A stretch of 14,440 nt of DNA. Source: DATJUF01 sp035524095 (GTDB taxonomy: Bacteria > Desulfobacterota > Binatia > Binatales > Binataceae). Location: assembly GCA_035524095.1 (NCBI GenBank), contig DATKPK010000075.1, positions 1 through 14,440 of the forward strand, written 5' to 3'. The notes beneath the pieces are model-generated. The model worked only from the letters and a program-made list of their open reading frames with translations. It made no database searches and was not told the origin of the DNA. The position numbers and the translations under genes are program-made. Shown one piece after another: positions 1 to 6,607 of this stretch. Numbering within the stretch: position 1 is the stretch's first letter; each line of letters starts with the position of its first letter.

Positions 1-89
1 GACTGGGCCAGCGCTGGCCGGCCGCCACTAATCATGGCTGCCAGCGCCATCGCTATCGTACCCGCCGCGACCTTCGATCTAACCTTCAT
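1..89 (-). CDS. N-terminus of a secreted protein (truncated by window edge)
   Basis: Reading the minus strand from the ATG at 89, the first 29 codons encode a typical Sec signal peptide. It has a basic start (MKVRSK), a hydrophobic Ala/Met-rich core, and a likely signal-peptidase I site at PALA-Q. A strong ribosome binding site (GAGGGGG) lies about 9 bases upstream of the ATG. The rest of the gene is outside the window, so its product is unknown. It sits 69 bp downstream of another secreted-protein gene on the same strand and may be the third member of the same run; the cut site resembles the PALA-K site of that neighbour. Whether it shares the neighbours' cysteine framework cannot be seen. 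Confidence 0.6.
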   Translation of the reverse strand, partial: MKVRSKVAAGTIAMALAAMISGGRPALAQ

Positions 90-158
90 TAAAATTCCCC
101 CTCTTCAAGATTACCTATTCGAGTAGAGTGACTAGCTATGCTTGCCTTGTGTTGATGA

Positions 159-863
159 CTAAGGCGTTGGTGTCGCAACGTCGGTCCAAGGTGACGGCGT
201 CGGCTCCGACGAGGGGGTCGGAATGGGCGGAACGTAGTTGCCGGTATACTGGATCTGGCTGATAACCTGACTCGGCAGGCGCCCATAAATTGCATGACCG
301 ATGTTTCCTGACCCTTGATAGTTCTCGTAGAGTCCGGTGCCGCCCGTTATGACGTAGCTTCCGGTGTAGGTTTGGTTCTGACCGTCGGGAGTGACGCAGA
401 GCAGGCCCGTTGTGGAATACTGCAAGGAATTTGCAGTACTGCCCTGGATATCTTCCATTTGACCTTCGCCAGAGGCGGCGTAGCAGGCATCCGGCGGTGA
501 GCCGCTCAGAATCGCAGAGTAGGTGGTATAGTCGAGCTCCTGGGTCCAGACCATCGTGGTGTACTGGTTGATGGCGTTGACCTGAAAAAGTCCCGAGCCA
601 CCAGTAGAATCAGAGTAAAAGCAATTACACGAGGGGTCACCGGTACAAAACGAGCAGCCATTGGTGTACATCCAGTCCCACGATGCAGTGTCGGTGGCCC
701 AGTAACCGTCGATAGAGGTACCCAACGCTTCCATTGCGTAGCTTGTTTGCACACCAGTCGGTGTTGGTTGAGCGGCTTTCGCCTTGGCCAGGGCAGGGTT
801 AACTCCAACCGTCAATAGGAATAATCCCGTTATAGACAATAATAACTTTATTCGATTGAGCAT
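159..863 (-). CDS. Secreted six-cysteine protein, unknown function (paralogue A)
   Basis: 234 residues from the ATG at 863. Residues 1-26 form a signal peptide (MLNRIK, hydrophobic core, PALA-K site), so the protein is exported. The mature part has six Cys: 70, 73, 79 and 81 in the pattern C-x2-C-x5-C-x-C (GCSFCTGDPSCNC), then 127 and 156, enough for three disulfides. A Gly-rich stretch, GSYVITGGTGLYENYQGSG (168-186), precedes a Pro/Thr/Ser-rich tail (212-234) that looks like an unstructured linker. An upstream in-frame ATG at 887 was not chosen because it has no ribosome binding site, whereas 863 has GAGAGGA 10 bases upstream and gives a cleaner signal peptide. The upstream gene (958-1623) has the same cysteine framework. 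I recognise no named family. The GGTG-x-Y-x4-GxG pattern is reminiscent of lipocalin- or allene-oxide-cyclase-like barrels, but that is a weak resemblance. Confidence 0.75.
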   Translation of the reverse strand: MLNRIKLLLSITGLFLLTVGVNPALAKAKAAQPTPTGVQTSYAMEALGTSIDGYWATDTASWDWMYTNGCSFCTGDPSCNCFYSDSTGGSGLFQVNAINQYTTMVWTQELDYTTYSAILSGSPPDACYAASGEGQMEDIQGSTANSLQYSTTGLLCVTPDGQNQTYTGSYVITGGTGLYENYQGSGNIGHAIYGRLPSQVISQIQYTGNYVPPIPTPSSEPTPSPWTDVATPTP

Positions 864-873
864 TCTCAGTAGA

Positions 874-880
874 TCCTCTC
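874..880 (-). promoter_or_regulatory. Ribosome binding site deciding the start of the 159-863 gene
   Basis: On the minus strand this reads GAGAGGA, a good match to the anti-Shine-Dalgarno complement, with 10 bases to the ATG at 863. The alternative ATG at 887 has no purine-rich box at a usable distance. Confidence 0.55.
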
Positions 881-957
881 GTTTCATTTCACACCGTTAG
901 AAGCTGTAATGACTATTGATTTAAACATCAGCTACGCTGAGCGATCGTGACGAAGGC

Positions 958-1623
958 CTAGCAATGCGCGCCTCTCGCTGAGCACCCGCCGGAGTTGGGC
1001 GTGATATTCCCGGTCATTTGAAGCTGGCCTCCAGTCGGAGCGCCGGTAAATGCCGAATCGTTCAAACCGAAGCTGAGCGAACCGGCGCCGGTTGCGTCGA
1101 CGAAAATGCCTTCGTCGCCCTCAATCAAATAACTGCCGCTGTAGGTCGCCCCGGAGTAGGGATTGTCCGGGCTAGAAGTATTGGCAGTGGCGTCACAGAG
1201 CATACCGACCGTTTCGGCATAGACCGCGTTGGGTGAGAAAGTGCCCTGAACGGTGATCTCTCCGATGGCTGGACTGCATAAACCGGCGGTGCCATTGAGC
1301 ATTGAAGCGCTGGTGAAGTAATCGACTTCGGCATTGAAGCCAATCACCGTGTAGGGATTGTTATGCCATGACCAGTAAGACGAAGTGCCGTTAGTGACGT
1401 TCAGACAGGAGCAAGTTCCCTCATTACCCGCGCAGAAATTGCAGCCTTCGGTCGAAATCGAACTGACCACCAGATTGCCTCTGAGCGCCAGCGGATAACT
1501 AGCGCCAACGGGAATGCTAGCGGCGTTTTTGGCCCCGGCTATAGCTGGACTACCAGTCCAGCTGCATACCAAGGCGCTCGCCAAGACGAGCACGGTCGCC
1601 CTGGCCCAGGAACGAATAGTCAT
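958..1623 (-). CDS. Secreted cysteine-framework protein, unknown function (paralogue B)
   Basis: 221 residues, starting at an ATG preceded by AAGGGGGA. Residues 1 to about 29 are a signal peptide (basic TIRSWAR, hydrophobic core, AIA-G site). Cys20 lies inside the core and does not form a convincing lipobox. Mature cysteines at 61, 64, 71 and 73 give C-x2-C-x6-C-x-C (GCNFCAGNEGTCSC), followed by 116 and 143; these match the six of the downstream gene in order and approximate spacing. Two further Cys (214, 221) are unique to this protein, the last being the C-terminal residue. Shared segments also include GMLC/GLLC, TYSGSYLIEG / TYTGSYVITG, and a terminal Q-x-TGN. The protein is probably exported and disulfide-stabilised. 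It is the first gene of a probable three-gene minus-strand unit. No catalytic motif is visible and function is unknown. Confidence 0.75.
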   Translation of the reverse strand: MTIRSWARATVLVLASALVCSWTGSPAIAGAKNAASIPVGASYPLALRGNLVVSSISTEGCNFCAGNEGTCSCLNVTNGTSSYWSWHNNPYTVIGFNAEVDYFTSASMLNGTAGLCSPAIGEITVQGTFSPNAVYAETVGMLCDATANTSSPDNPYSGATYSGSYLIEGDEGIFVDATGAGSLSFGLNDSAFTGAPTGGQLQMTGNITPNSGGCSARGAHC

Positions 1624-2069
1624 TACGCGATCCCCCTTTTTGGACGGTCTTCAAGGTATATAAAGCGAACAAATTGTAGATTGGCGCAAGGTGAATTTTT
1701 GCGCCTGCGAAGCAGGGGCAAAGATTCAATGAATCAACGAATTAGTAGTTGTCGCGTGGCAACTTTAGTCAGGTTGATAGAAGTAAAGATGATGTACGTC
1801 ATTCAAGCGAGCGACTGAAACTAAAGCACAGCGTATCTCGTAAGCTCGATTAACTACTTGCAGAACGGCTTGTGGCGGTTCGGTGAGATCGTGACTCGCA
1901 AGCCGCAATAGAAGGACGGACACTCTGGGAAATAGAGAAAGTAGAATCGAATCAATAGACCAGGCTGTGATATAGCTAAGACAATAGAGAAGGCGGCTCG
2001 GGAGAAACCCGGCCGCCTGATGTCGGACGACGGAGCGGTGACTGACTACTGCTCGATCGATTCAATGAC
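1624..2069. other. Intergenic region upstream of the secreted-protein genes
   Basis: 446 bp with no credible gene. Its left part must hold the promoter of the minus-strand secreted-protein run. An AT-rich TATATA element lies at 1657-1662, but I could not pair it with a good -35 box at normal spacing. A hairpin terminator for the serine-hydrolase gene lies at the right (1991-2018). A 7-bp inverted repeat (CGGCTTG at 1866-1872, CAAGCCG at 1899-1905) has a 26-base loop and is not convincing. Nothing else is seen. Confidence 0.5.
1984..2018 (-). terminator. Probable rho-independent terminator of the serine-hydrolase gene
   Basis: AGGCGGC (1991-1997) pairs with GCCGCCT (2012-2018) and CGGG (1999-2002) with CCCG (2008-2011), with one bulged base and a five-base loop. 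On the minus strand the stem is followed by the pyrimidine-rich TCTCTATTGTC. It lies 51 bp past the stop of the minus-strand hydrolase gene, the right place to end that transcript. The T-tract is interrupted, so efficiency is uncertain. Confidence 0.55.
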
Positions 2070-3233
2070 CTAGAGCGAAGCGTAGAGGGCATCGATGAGG
2101 CATCGCGTGCGCGGGTCGATCAGGATATAAGGACCCATTTTGTTCATTGTATAGCCAAATCCTACTTTGGCGTCAGGGTCGGCGAAGCCAAGCGAACCGC
2201 CGGCACCTGGATGACCGAAGGGATGGGCGTTGGGTCCGATCGGGTCGTGCGGCTGGGTGAGCATGAAGCCGGTGCTGAAGCGGGTCGGCACCAGCAAGAC
2301 CTCGTCGGTGCCAACTGATTCCTCGGTATGGCATCGCGTAATCGCATCGGGACTGAGGATGCGGACGCCGTCGACCTGGCCACCGTCAGCAAGCGCGCCA
2401 TAGAGCCGGGCGAGCGAACGAGCGGTCGTGTGGCCGTTGGCGGCGGGGATTTCGGCGCCGCGCCAGGCGCGCGCGTTGACAGCCGACAGCTTCAAGGCCG
2501 TCGGTGGATTATTGAAAGTGCGGGCGGTGACGGAAGTTGGATGGTCCATCGCGTACTGGAAGATATTCATCTGGCCGGGCGGGGGAGGCGGCGACTGGAT
2601 TATCTGGCCGCAGCGATCGTCGTCGCGCGCGTCGAGGCCGATGTGGCAATCAAGGGCGAGCGGCCCGGCAAGCTCGTCGCGAAAATAGGCGCCGACCGAT
2701 TTTCCAGTGATGCGGCGGATAACCTCGCCAACCAGCCATCCGTAGGTCAGCGCATGATAGCCGTGCTTGCTGCCGGGCTGCCACCATGGCTCCTCGGCGG
2801 CTAACGCGGTGGTCATGACCTGCCAATCGTAGGCGGCGTCATCGGCGAGTTGATGACGGATGGCGGGCAGTCCGGCGCGATGGTTGAGCAGTTGGCGGAC
2901 GGGAATACGCTCCTTGCCATTCTGCGCGAACTCGGGCCAATAGCGGGCAACGGGAGCATCGAAATCGAGTTTGCCCTGATCGGCTAAACGATGGGCGCAG
3001 ATGGCGGTAAGTCCCTTGGTAGTCGAAAAGACGTTGACGAGTGTGTCGCGGGTCCAAGGGCGTGTGCGGGCTTTATCGGCATGACCCGCCCAGAGGTCGA
3101 GAACCGGCTTGCCAGAAATCGTGACGGCGACCGCGGCGCCATATTCGTTGCGTGTCGCGAAATTCTCGGCAAAGGCGTCTTTGACTCGGGCAAAACGGCG
3201 GTCGCAAGTACCTTCGATATGCAGATCGGGCAT
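2070..3233 (-). CDS. Beta-lactamase-fold serine hydrolase (family VIII-type esterase)
   Basis: 387 residues, the usual length for this family, starting at an ATG with AAAGGAG 10 bases upstream. The fold is that of class C beta-lactamases/DD-peptidases. The nucleophile motif S-x-x-K is Ser70-Thr-Thr-Lys73 (NVFSTTKG). The catalytic tyrosine is probably Tyr159 in PGSKHGYHALTYGW, at the Y-x-N/S position. The third motif is His341-Pro-Gly (GHPGAGGSLGFADP). There is no signal peptide or membrane segment, so it is likely cytoplasmic, unlike periplasmic AmpC enzymes. Family members mostly hydrolyse short-chain esters, and a few cleave beta-lactams weakly or act on lactones; the substrate here cannot be told from sequence. 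It stands alone, with a terminator behind it and the tRNA unit diverging upstream. An antibiotic-resistance role should not be assumed. Confidence 0.88.
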   Translation of the reverse strand: MPDLHIEGTCDRRFARVKDAFAENFATRNEYGAAVAVTISGKPVLDLWAGHADKARTRPWTRDTLVNVFSTTKGLTAICAHRLADQGKLDFDAPVARYWPEFAQNGKERIPVRQLLNHRAGLPAIRHQLADDAAYDWQVMTTALAAEEPWWQPGSKHGYHALTYGWLVGEVIRRITGKSVGAYFRDELAGPLALDCHIGLDARDDDRCGQIIQSPPPPPGQMNIFQYAMDHPTSVTARTFNNPPTALKLSAVNARAWRGAEIPAANGHTTARSLARLYGALADGGQVDGVRILSPDAITRCHTEESVGTDEVLLVPTRFSTGFMLTQPHDPIGPNAHPFGHPGAGGSLGFADPDAKVGFGYTMNKMGPYILIDPRTRCLIDALYASL

Positions 3234-3357
3234 TGTCAGGCGCTCCTTTGAGGTTTGGCGTGGTCATAGCATGGAGTCGGGATGGCGGGAAGTTAAGGAA
3301 GAAGGCGCTGACAGGTGAACGCATGAGTCCCAGATCTTGGAGCAGTCGGCGGGCGGG

Positions 3358-3386
3358 TTGTGCGGGGGCGCTGGAAACGGTACAAA
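3358..3386 (+). promoter_or_regulatory. Candidate sigma-70 promoter of tRNA-Asp
   Basis: A weak -35 (TTGTGC, 3358-3363) and a -10 (TACAAA, 3381-3386) are spaced by exactly 17 bp. Transcription would begin near 3393, just before the mature 5' end of the tRNA at 3400. The boxes match consensus only 3/6 and 4/6, so the call rests mainly on spacing and position. Confidence 0.4.
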
Positions 3387-3399
3387 GGAAGGCTTCGGC

Positions 3400-3477
3400 G
3401 GGGTCGTAGTTCAGCCCGGTTAGAACGCCGGCCTGTCACGTCGGAAGTCGTGGGTTCAAATCCCATCGGCCCCGCCA
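3400..3477 (+). tRNA. tRNA-Asp (anticodon GTC)
   Basis: A full cloverleaf can be drawn by hand. The acceptor stem GGGGTCG (3400-3406) pairs with CGGCCCC (3467-3473), with one G-T pair. The anticodon stem CCGGC/GTCGG encloses the loop CTGTCAC, with anticodon GTC at 3435-3437. The T arm is GTGGG-TTCAAAT-CCCAT. The discriminator base is G (3474), and CCA is encoded (3475-3477). The GTC anticodon reads GAC/GAU, so the tRNA carries aspartate. No integrase, attachment-site duplication or other tRNA is adjacent. The flanks 3234-3399 and 3478-3556 hold no other gene. An imperfect inverted repeat just downstream (3489-3520) lacks a T-tract and is not called a terminator. Confidence 0.96.
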
Positions 3478-3556
3478 AATTCAAACAGGTTCCGCTTTAG
3501 AGATAGGTTCAGCGGACCAAAAAACGGTTCGGCCCAAGTGGAGTCAAGGCGCAGTG

Positions 3557-3585
3557 CTGAACGTTCATGAGGAGCCGGATATACT
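3557..3585 (+). promoter_or_regulatory. Candidate promoter of the rplM-rpsI operon
   Basis: The -10 box TATACT (3580-3585, 5/6 to consensus) has CTGAAC (3557-3562, 3/6) 17 bp upstream. Initiation near 3592 would give a leader of about 75 bases before rplM. That leader can form a short stem, CCGCC (3623-3627) with GGCGG (3645-3649), ending a few bases before the ribosome binding site. Confidence 0.45.
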
Positions 3586-3666
3586 GCGATGAGATTCGGC
3601 CAGACAGAAAGCAAAGCAGAGTCCGCCAACGAAAACCAAAATTAGGCGGGCCGTGGTGAAGATAAC

Positions 3667-4113
3667 TTGAAGTTGACGGAACAGACCAGAAGCGTATCTC
3701 ACGAAGCGGCCCTGCGGGGGCGGCGATGGGTGCTGATTGACGCAGAGGGCCGCGCACTCGGACGGATTGCGTCGAGGGCGGCCAGCGTTTTGCGCGGGAA
3801 GCATCGCCCAGACTATACGCCGCATCAGGATGCGGGCGATTTTGTCGTGATTATAAACGCATCCAAGCTGAAGCTGACTGGGGGTAAGGCCGAGGACAAG
3901 ATCTATCATCGGCATACCGGCTATCCGGGCGGGATTCGGACGACAACGGCGGGCAAATTGCTGGAATCGCGGCCGGAGCGGCTGATCGAGATGGCAGTGC
4001 ATGGGATGCTGCCGAAGAATCGGCTGGGGCGGCGCTTGTTCACCAAGCTCAAGATTTATCGCGGCGCGGAGCATCCGCACGCGGCTCAGCAACCGGCAGC
4101 GATGGAACTTTAA
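3667..4113 (+). CDS. rplM: 50S ribosomal protein L13
   Basis: 148 residues (the family is usually about 142). L13 binds 23S rRNA early in large-subunit assembly. Recognisable family blocks run in order: WVLIDAEGRALGRIAS (21-36), LRGKHRPDYTPHQDAGDFVVIINA, TGGKAEDKIYHRHTGYPGGI, RPERLIEMAVHGMLPKNRLGR, and the C-terminal LKIYRGAEHPHAAQQP. The start is a TTG at 3667, chosen because the N-terminus then has the family's length and GGTGA sits 7 bases upstream; a second TTG at 3673 is the alternative. It is the first gene of an operon with rpsI, which begins 48 bp downstream. In E. coli the same pair is autoregulated through its leader mRNA; whether that happens here is unknown. Confidence 0.97.
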   Translation: MKLTEQTRSVSHEAALRGRRWVLIDAEGRALGRIASRAASVLRGKHRPDYTPHQDAGDFVVIINASKLKLTGGKAEDKIYHRHTGYPGGIRTTTAGKLLESRPERLIEMAVHGMLPKNRLGRRLFTKLKIYRGAEHPHAAQQPAAMEL

Positions 4114-4161
4114 GGCGAGGCGATTTGCGCGGGCTTCGAAACGATTAGCGGCAGTTAAAAG

Positions 4162-4560
4162 ATGGCAGATTCACGCAATACAATCAGAGCGACGGGACGG
4201 CGGAAGACCGCGATCGCCAGCGTACGGCTGACGCCGGGCACTGGCACGGTAACGGTCAACGATCGACCGCTGGAAGAATATTTCCAGCGCGATACGTCGC
4301 GAATGCGCATCCTTGAGCCGTTCGAGTTGACCGAGACGACGGGTCAATATGACCTGGTGGTGAAAGTCGTGGGCGGGGGCACGTCGGCCCAGGCTGACGC
4401 GGTGCGGCTGGGAATTTCGCGCGCATTGGTGACGGTGGCCGAGGCGCTGCGGCCGGCGCTGCGCAAGAACGGGATGCTGACACGTGATCCGCGCGAAGTG
4501 GAACGCAAAAAATACGGCCGTCACAAGGCCCGCAAGCGTCCGCAGTACTCGAAGCGCTAG
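4162..4560 (+). CDS. rpsI: 30S ribosomal protein S9
   Basis: 132 residues, normal length. S9 sits in the small-subunit head, and its basic C-terminal tail reaches the P-site tRNA. That tail is intact here (KYGRHKARKRPQYSKR, 117-132, ending in the invariant S-K-R). Other signatures are ATGRRKTAIASVRL near the N-terminus, INDR-type NDRPLEEYF, and GGGTSAQADAVRLGISRAL. The ATG at 4162 gives the standard N-terminus, although its upstream sequence (GCAGTTAAAAG) has no strong ribosome binding site. Translation may therefore depend partly on coupling to rplM, 48 bp upstream. Two hairpins follow the stop codon and close the operon. Confidence 0.97.
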   Translation: MADSRNTIRATGRRKTAIASVRLTPGTGTVTVNDRPLEEYFQRDTSRMRILEPFELTETTGQYDLVVKVVGGGTSAQADAVRLGISRALVTVAEALRPALRKNGMLTRDPREVERKKYGRHKARKRPQYSKR

Positions 4561-4583
4561 ACGCAAGTCGAACAAATCAAACC

Positions 4584-4638
4584 CGCCGCGCGAGCGGCGC
4601 AAACGCCTTCCCTGCAACTCAGTGGAAGGCGTTGCTTT
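4584..4638 (+). terminator. Tandem hairpins ending the rplM-rpsI operon
   Basis: The first hairpin is CGCCGC (4584-4589) with GCGGCG (4594-4599), capped by a GCGA tetraloop of the stable GNRA type. The second is a perfect 10-bp stem, AACGCCTTCC (4602-4611) with GGAAGGCGTT (4624-4633), followed by G-C-TTTT (4635-4638). The second has the form of a rho-independent terminator with a short T-tract and lies 41 bp past the rpsI stop. Confidence 0.7.
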
Positions 4639-4819
4639 TGCCGAAAATAGCGGAGTACATCGGCCAAAGAGCGATTGAGTGCGCCTAAAAGAGCGAGGTC
4701 TCGCTCTCGAGAGTCAGTGCGGCGGACGCCGCCGACAGGGTGGAACTGGCGACTGTTGTAGATTCGTGATATCCAAGTCAAATCGGCGTCAATTTTTGGG
4801 AGACTAGTCGAGGATCCAG

Positions 4820-5875
4820 ATGGCATCGCACGATCGGGTCAAAGTCGCAGTGTTGGGAGCGTCCGGCTACTCGGGCATCGAGGCCGTGCGGATTCTCGCA
4901 GGCCATCCGTTCGTCGAGTTGAGCGCGCTCACGTCGGAGCATTACGCGGGACGCGAAGTAGCTGATGTCTATCGCCATCTAGCGGGCGTCGACTTACCGC
5001 CGTTCGAGGAGTTGCGTCCGGACCTGCTCAAGGGGCGGGTGGACGTTGTGATTTCGTGCTTGCCGGAACGAGTTGGCGCGCCATTGCTGGCTGACCTGAT
5101 CGTTCATGGCATTAAGGTGATCGACGTCTCGGCAGATTTTCGCCTGAAGGATCCAGCCGCATACAAGCAGACTTATGGCGCTGACCATCCAGCGCCGGCG
5201 CTGCTGGCCGAAGCGGTTTACGGCCTGAGCGAATTCCATCGGCGTGAACTGCGTGAGGCGCGTATTGTCGCGAACCCCGGATGCTATCCGACGGGAACGT
5301 TGCTGGGGCTGCTGCCGCTGATCCGGCGCGACCTGATCGATCCTGCGACTATTGTGATCGATGCGAAGTCGGGGACTACCGGCGCGCGGCGTCAGGCAAA
5401 TGTCGAGCAGCTGTTCGCCGAGGTGAATGAGAATTTCCGGGCGTACAAAGTGGGAAATCATCGCCATACTCCGGAAATGGAGCAGGAGGTGGGGAGCACG
5501 CTCGGACGCGAAGTCGCGATTATGTTCGTGCCTCACCTGCTGCCGGTCACGCGTGGGATTCTCACGTCGATTTTCATGCGCCCGCGTGCGGGCACGACCG
5601 AACAGGACGTGCGCGCCGCATTGGAGGCGAGTTTTGCCAAATCGCGCTTCGTGCGGATTCTCAAGCCCGGCGAATTGCCTGAGTTGAAGAACGTGCGGGC
5701 AACGAATTTCTGCGAAATCGCGTTTGTGCTCGAACGCCGCTCACAGACGTTGTGCGTGTTCACAGCGATTGACAATCTGGGTAAGGGCGCGGCAGGTCAG
5801 GCGGTGCAGAATCTCAATCTGATGCTCGGTTATGACGAAGCGGCGGGATTACTCGCTGCCGCCCCGGTACCCTAA
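4820..5875 (+). CDS. argC: N-acetyl-gamma-glutamyl-phosphate reductase
   Basis: 351 residues, typical of type 1 ArgC. It catalyses the NADPH-dependent reduction of N-acetylglutamyl-5-phosphate to the semialdehyde, the third step of arginine synthesis, in the cytoplasm. The dinucleotide-binding loop is GASGYSG (13-19). The catalytic cysteine is Cys155 in ANPGCYPTGTLLGLLPL. Further family blocks are VSADFRL, IDAKSGTTGA, NHRHTPEMEQE (with the conserved active-site His) and FVPHLLPVTRGILTS. The ATG has GAGGA five bases upstream. It follows the rpsI terminator by about 180 bp, so it probably has its own promoter, although no convincing one was found (a weak TTGTAG/TCAAAT pair at 4756-4783 is possible). 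No other arg genes are in the window. Confidence 0.97.
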   Translation: MASHDRVKVAVLGASGYSGIEAVRILAGHPFVELSALTSEHYAGREVADVYRHLAGVDLPPFEELRPDLLKGRVDVVISCLPERVGAPLLADLIVHGIKVIDVSADFRLKDPAAYKQTYGADHPAPALLAEAVYGLSEFHRRELREARIVANPGCYPTGTLLGLLPLIRRDLIDPATIVIDAKSGTTGARRQANVEQLFAEVNENFRAYKVGNHRHTPEMEQEVGSTLGREVAIMFVPHLLPVTRGILTSIFMRPRAGTTEQDVRAALEASFAKSRFVRILKPGELPELKNVRATNFCEIAFVLERRSQTLCVFTAIDNLGKGAAGQAVQNLNLMLGYDEAAGLLAAAPVP

Positions 5876-5888
5876 ACGTCGACCTGCC

Positions 5889-5916
5889 CTTAACGCGGTC
5901 GCGTCATCGCGTTAAG
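5889..5916. terminator. Inverted repeat between convergent argC and wrbA
   Basis: CTTAACGCG (5889-5897) and CGCGTTAAG (5908-5916) are perfect 9-bp complements around a 10-base loop. The element sits 13 bp past the argC stop, and its right arm overlaps the wrbA stop codon (TAA, 5912-5914 on the minus strand). A shared bidirectional terminator is the natural reading, but neither strand has a T-tract, so function is inferred from position. Confidence 0.45.
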
Positions 5917-6547
5917 ACACAGCGGATAATCCTGCTTTCAACTGTTTAGCGAGCTTTGCGACGTGGCGGCCCTGGAAGCGGGCGACTTTAAGTTCGTTTT
6001 CGCTTGGAAAGCGACTACCGTCAGGTTTGGCCAGGGTCGATGCGCCGTAAGGCGTACCGCCCGTAATTTCATCCATATTGGAAATAGCTGGTTCGGAGTA
6101 CGGCGTACCGACGACGATCATACCCTGATGGAACAGCGTCACGTGGAAACTTGTGATCGTGGTTTCCTGACCGCCATGTTGGGTACCGGTACTCGTAAAG
6201 ACGCTTCCTATCTTGCCGATCAAGGCGCCGCGCACCCATAGGCTGCCGGTCTGATCGAGAAAGTTCCGCATCTGCGAAGTCATATTTCCGAACCGGGTCG
6301 GTGTCCCGAAAATGATCGCATCCGCTTGAGGTAGCTGATCGACCGTAGCGATCGGGACATCCGCAAAGGCGGCGCGGGCCGCTTTTGCCCCACTCTTTTG
6401 AAGAATTTCGTCGGGTACCAGTTCTCGAACCTGATAGAGGCCGACCTCTGTGTCGGGAATCGCACGCGCGCCTTCCGCAACCGCTTGAGCCATTTTCCAG
6501 ACGTGTCCAAACATGCTGTAGAAAATCACTTGAACGTTGACTGGCAT
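5912..6547 (-). CDS. wrbA: NAD(P)H:quinone oxidoreductase, WrbA type
   Basis: 211 residues. WrbA is a tetrameric FMN flavodoxin-like enzyme that carries out two-electron reduction of quinones, avoiding semiquinone radicals, and is commonly tied to oxidative stress. The FMN phosphate-binding loop is YSMFGH (10-15). Strong family blocks follow: ADAIIFGTPTRFGNMTSQMR, FLDQTGSLW, KIGSVFTSTGTQHGGQETT and GGTPYGASTLA. The start ATG is preceded by GGGAA about 9 bases upstream. The gene is transcribed alone: a terminator of the upstream lyase gene lies before it, and a palindrome surrounding a TATACT -10-like element lies 38 bp upstream of the start. It converges on argC. Confidence 0.95.
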   Translation of the reverse strand: MPVNVQVIFYSMFGHVWKMAQAVAEGARAIPDTEVGLYQVRELVPDEILQKSGAKAARAAFADVPIATVDQLPQADAIIFGTPTRFGNMTSQMRNFLDQTGSLWVRGALIGKIGSVFTSTGTQHGGQETTITSFHVTLFHQGMIVVGTPYSEPAISNMDEITGGTPYGASTLAKPDGSRFPSENELKVARFQGRHVAKLAKQLKAGLSAVS

Positions 6548-6585
6548 GATAAAATTCCCAAACTCTGACTGGACCTAGAGACTAG

Positions 6586-6607
6586 ATTCAACTGAGTATA
6601 GTTGAAT
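6586..6607 (-). promoter_or_regulatory. Palindromic operator candidate in the wrbA promoter
   Basis: ATTCAACT (6586-6593) and AGTTGAAT (6600-6607) are perfect 8-bp inverted repeats around GAGTAT. On the minus strand the spacer region supplies TATACT (6600-6595), a 5/6 match to a -10 box 47 bp before the wrbA start. A dimeric repressor (for example of MarR or HxlR type) bound here would cover the -10 element. No clear -35 was found, and no regulator gene is nearby. The element directly abuts the upstream lyase gene's terminator. Confidence 0.45.

Noticed and set aside
2070..3233. Beta-lactamase resistance gene
   Set aside because: The S-x-x-K hydrolase lacks a signal peptide, and its third motif (HPG) fits family VIII esterases better than AmpC, so no resistance role is claimed.
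3400..3477. tRNA-Asp as an integration site for a mobile element
   Set aside because: No integrase, no repeat of the tRNA 3' end, and both sides carry ordinary genes.
3489..3520. Inverted repeat after the tRNA as a terminator
   Set aside because: The stem is imperfect and is followed by a run of A, not T, on the plus strand.
3565..4092. Long open frame opposite rplM
   Set aside because: It lies antisense to an unmistakable L13 gene and is rich in Arg/Pro/Gln, the usual shadow of a GC-rich gene.
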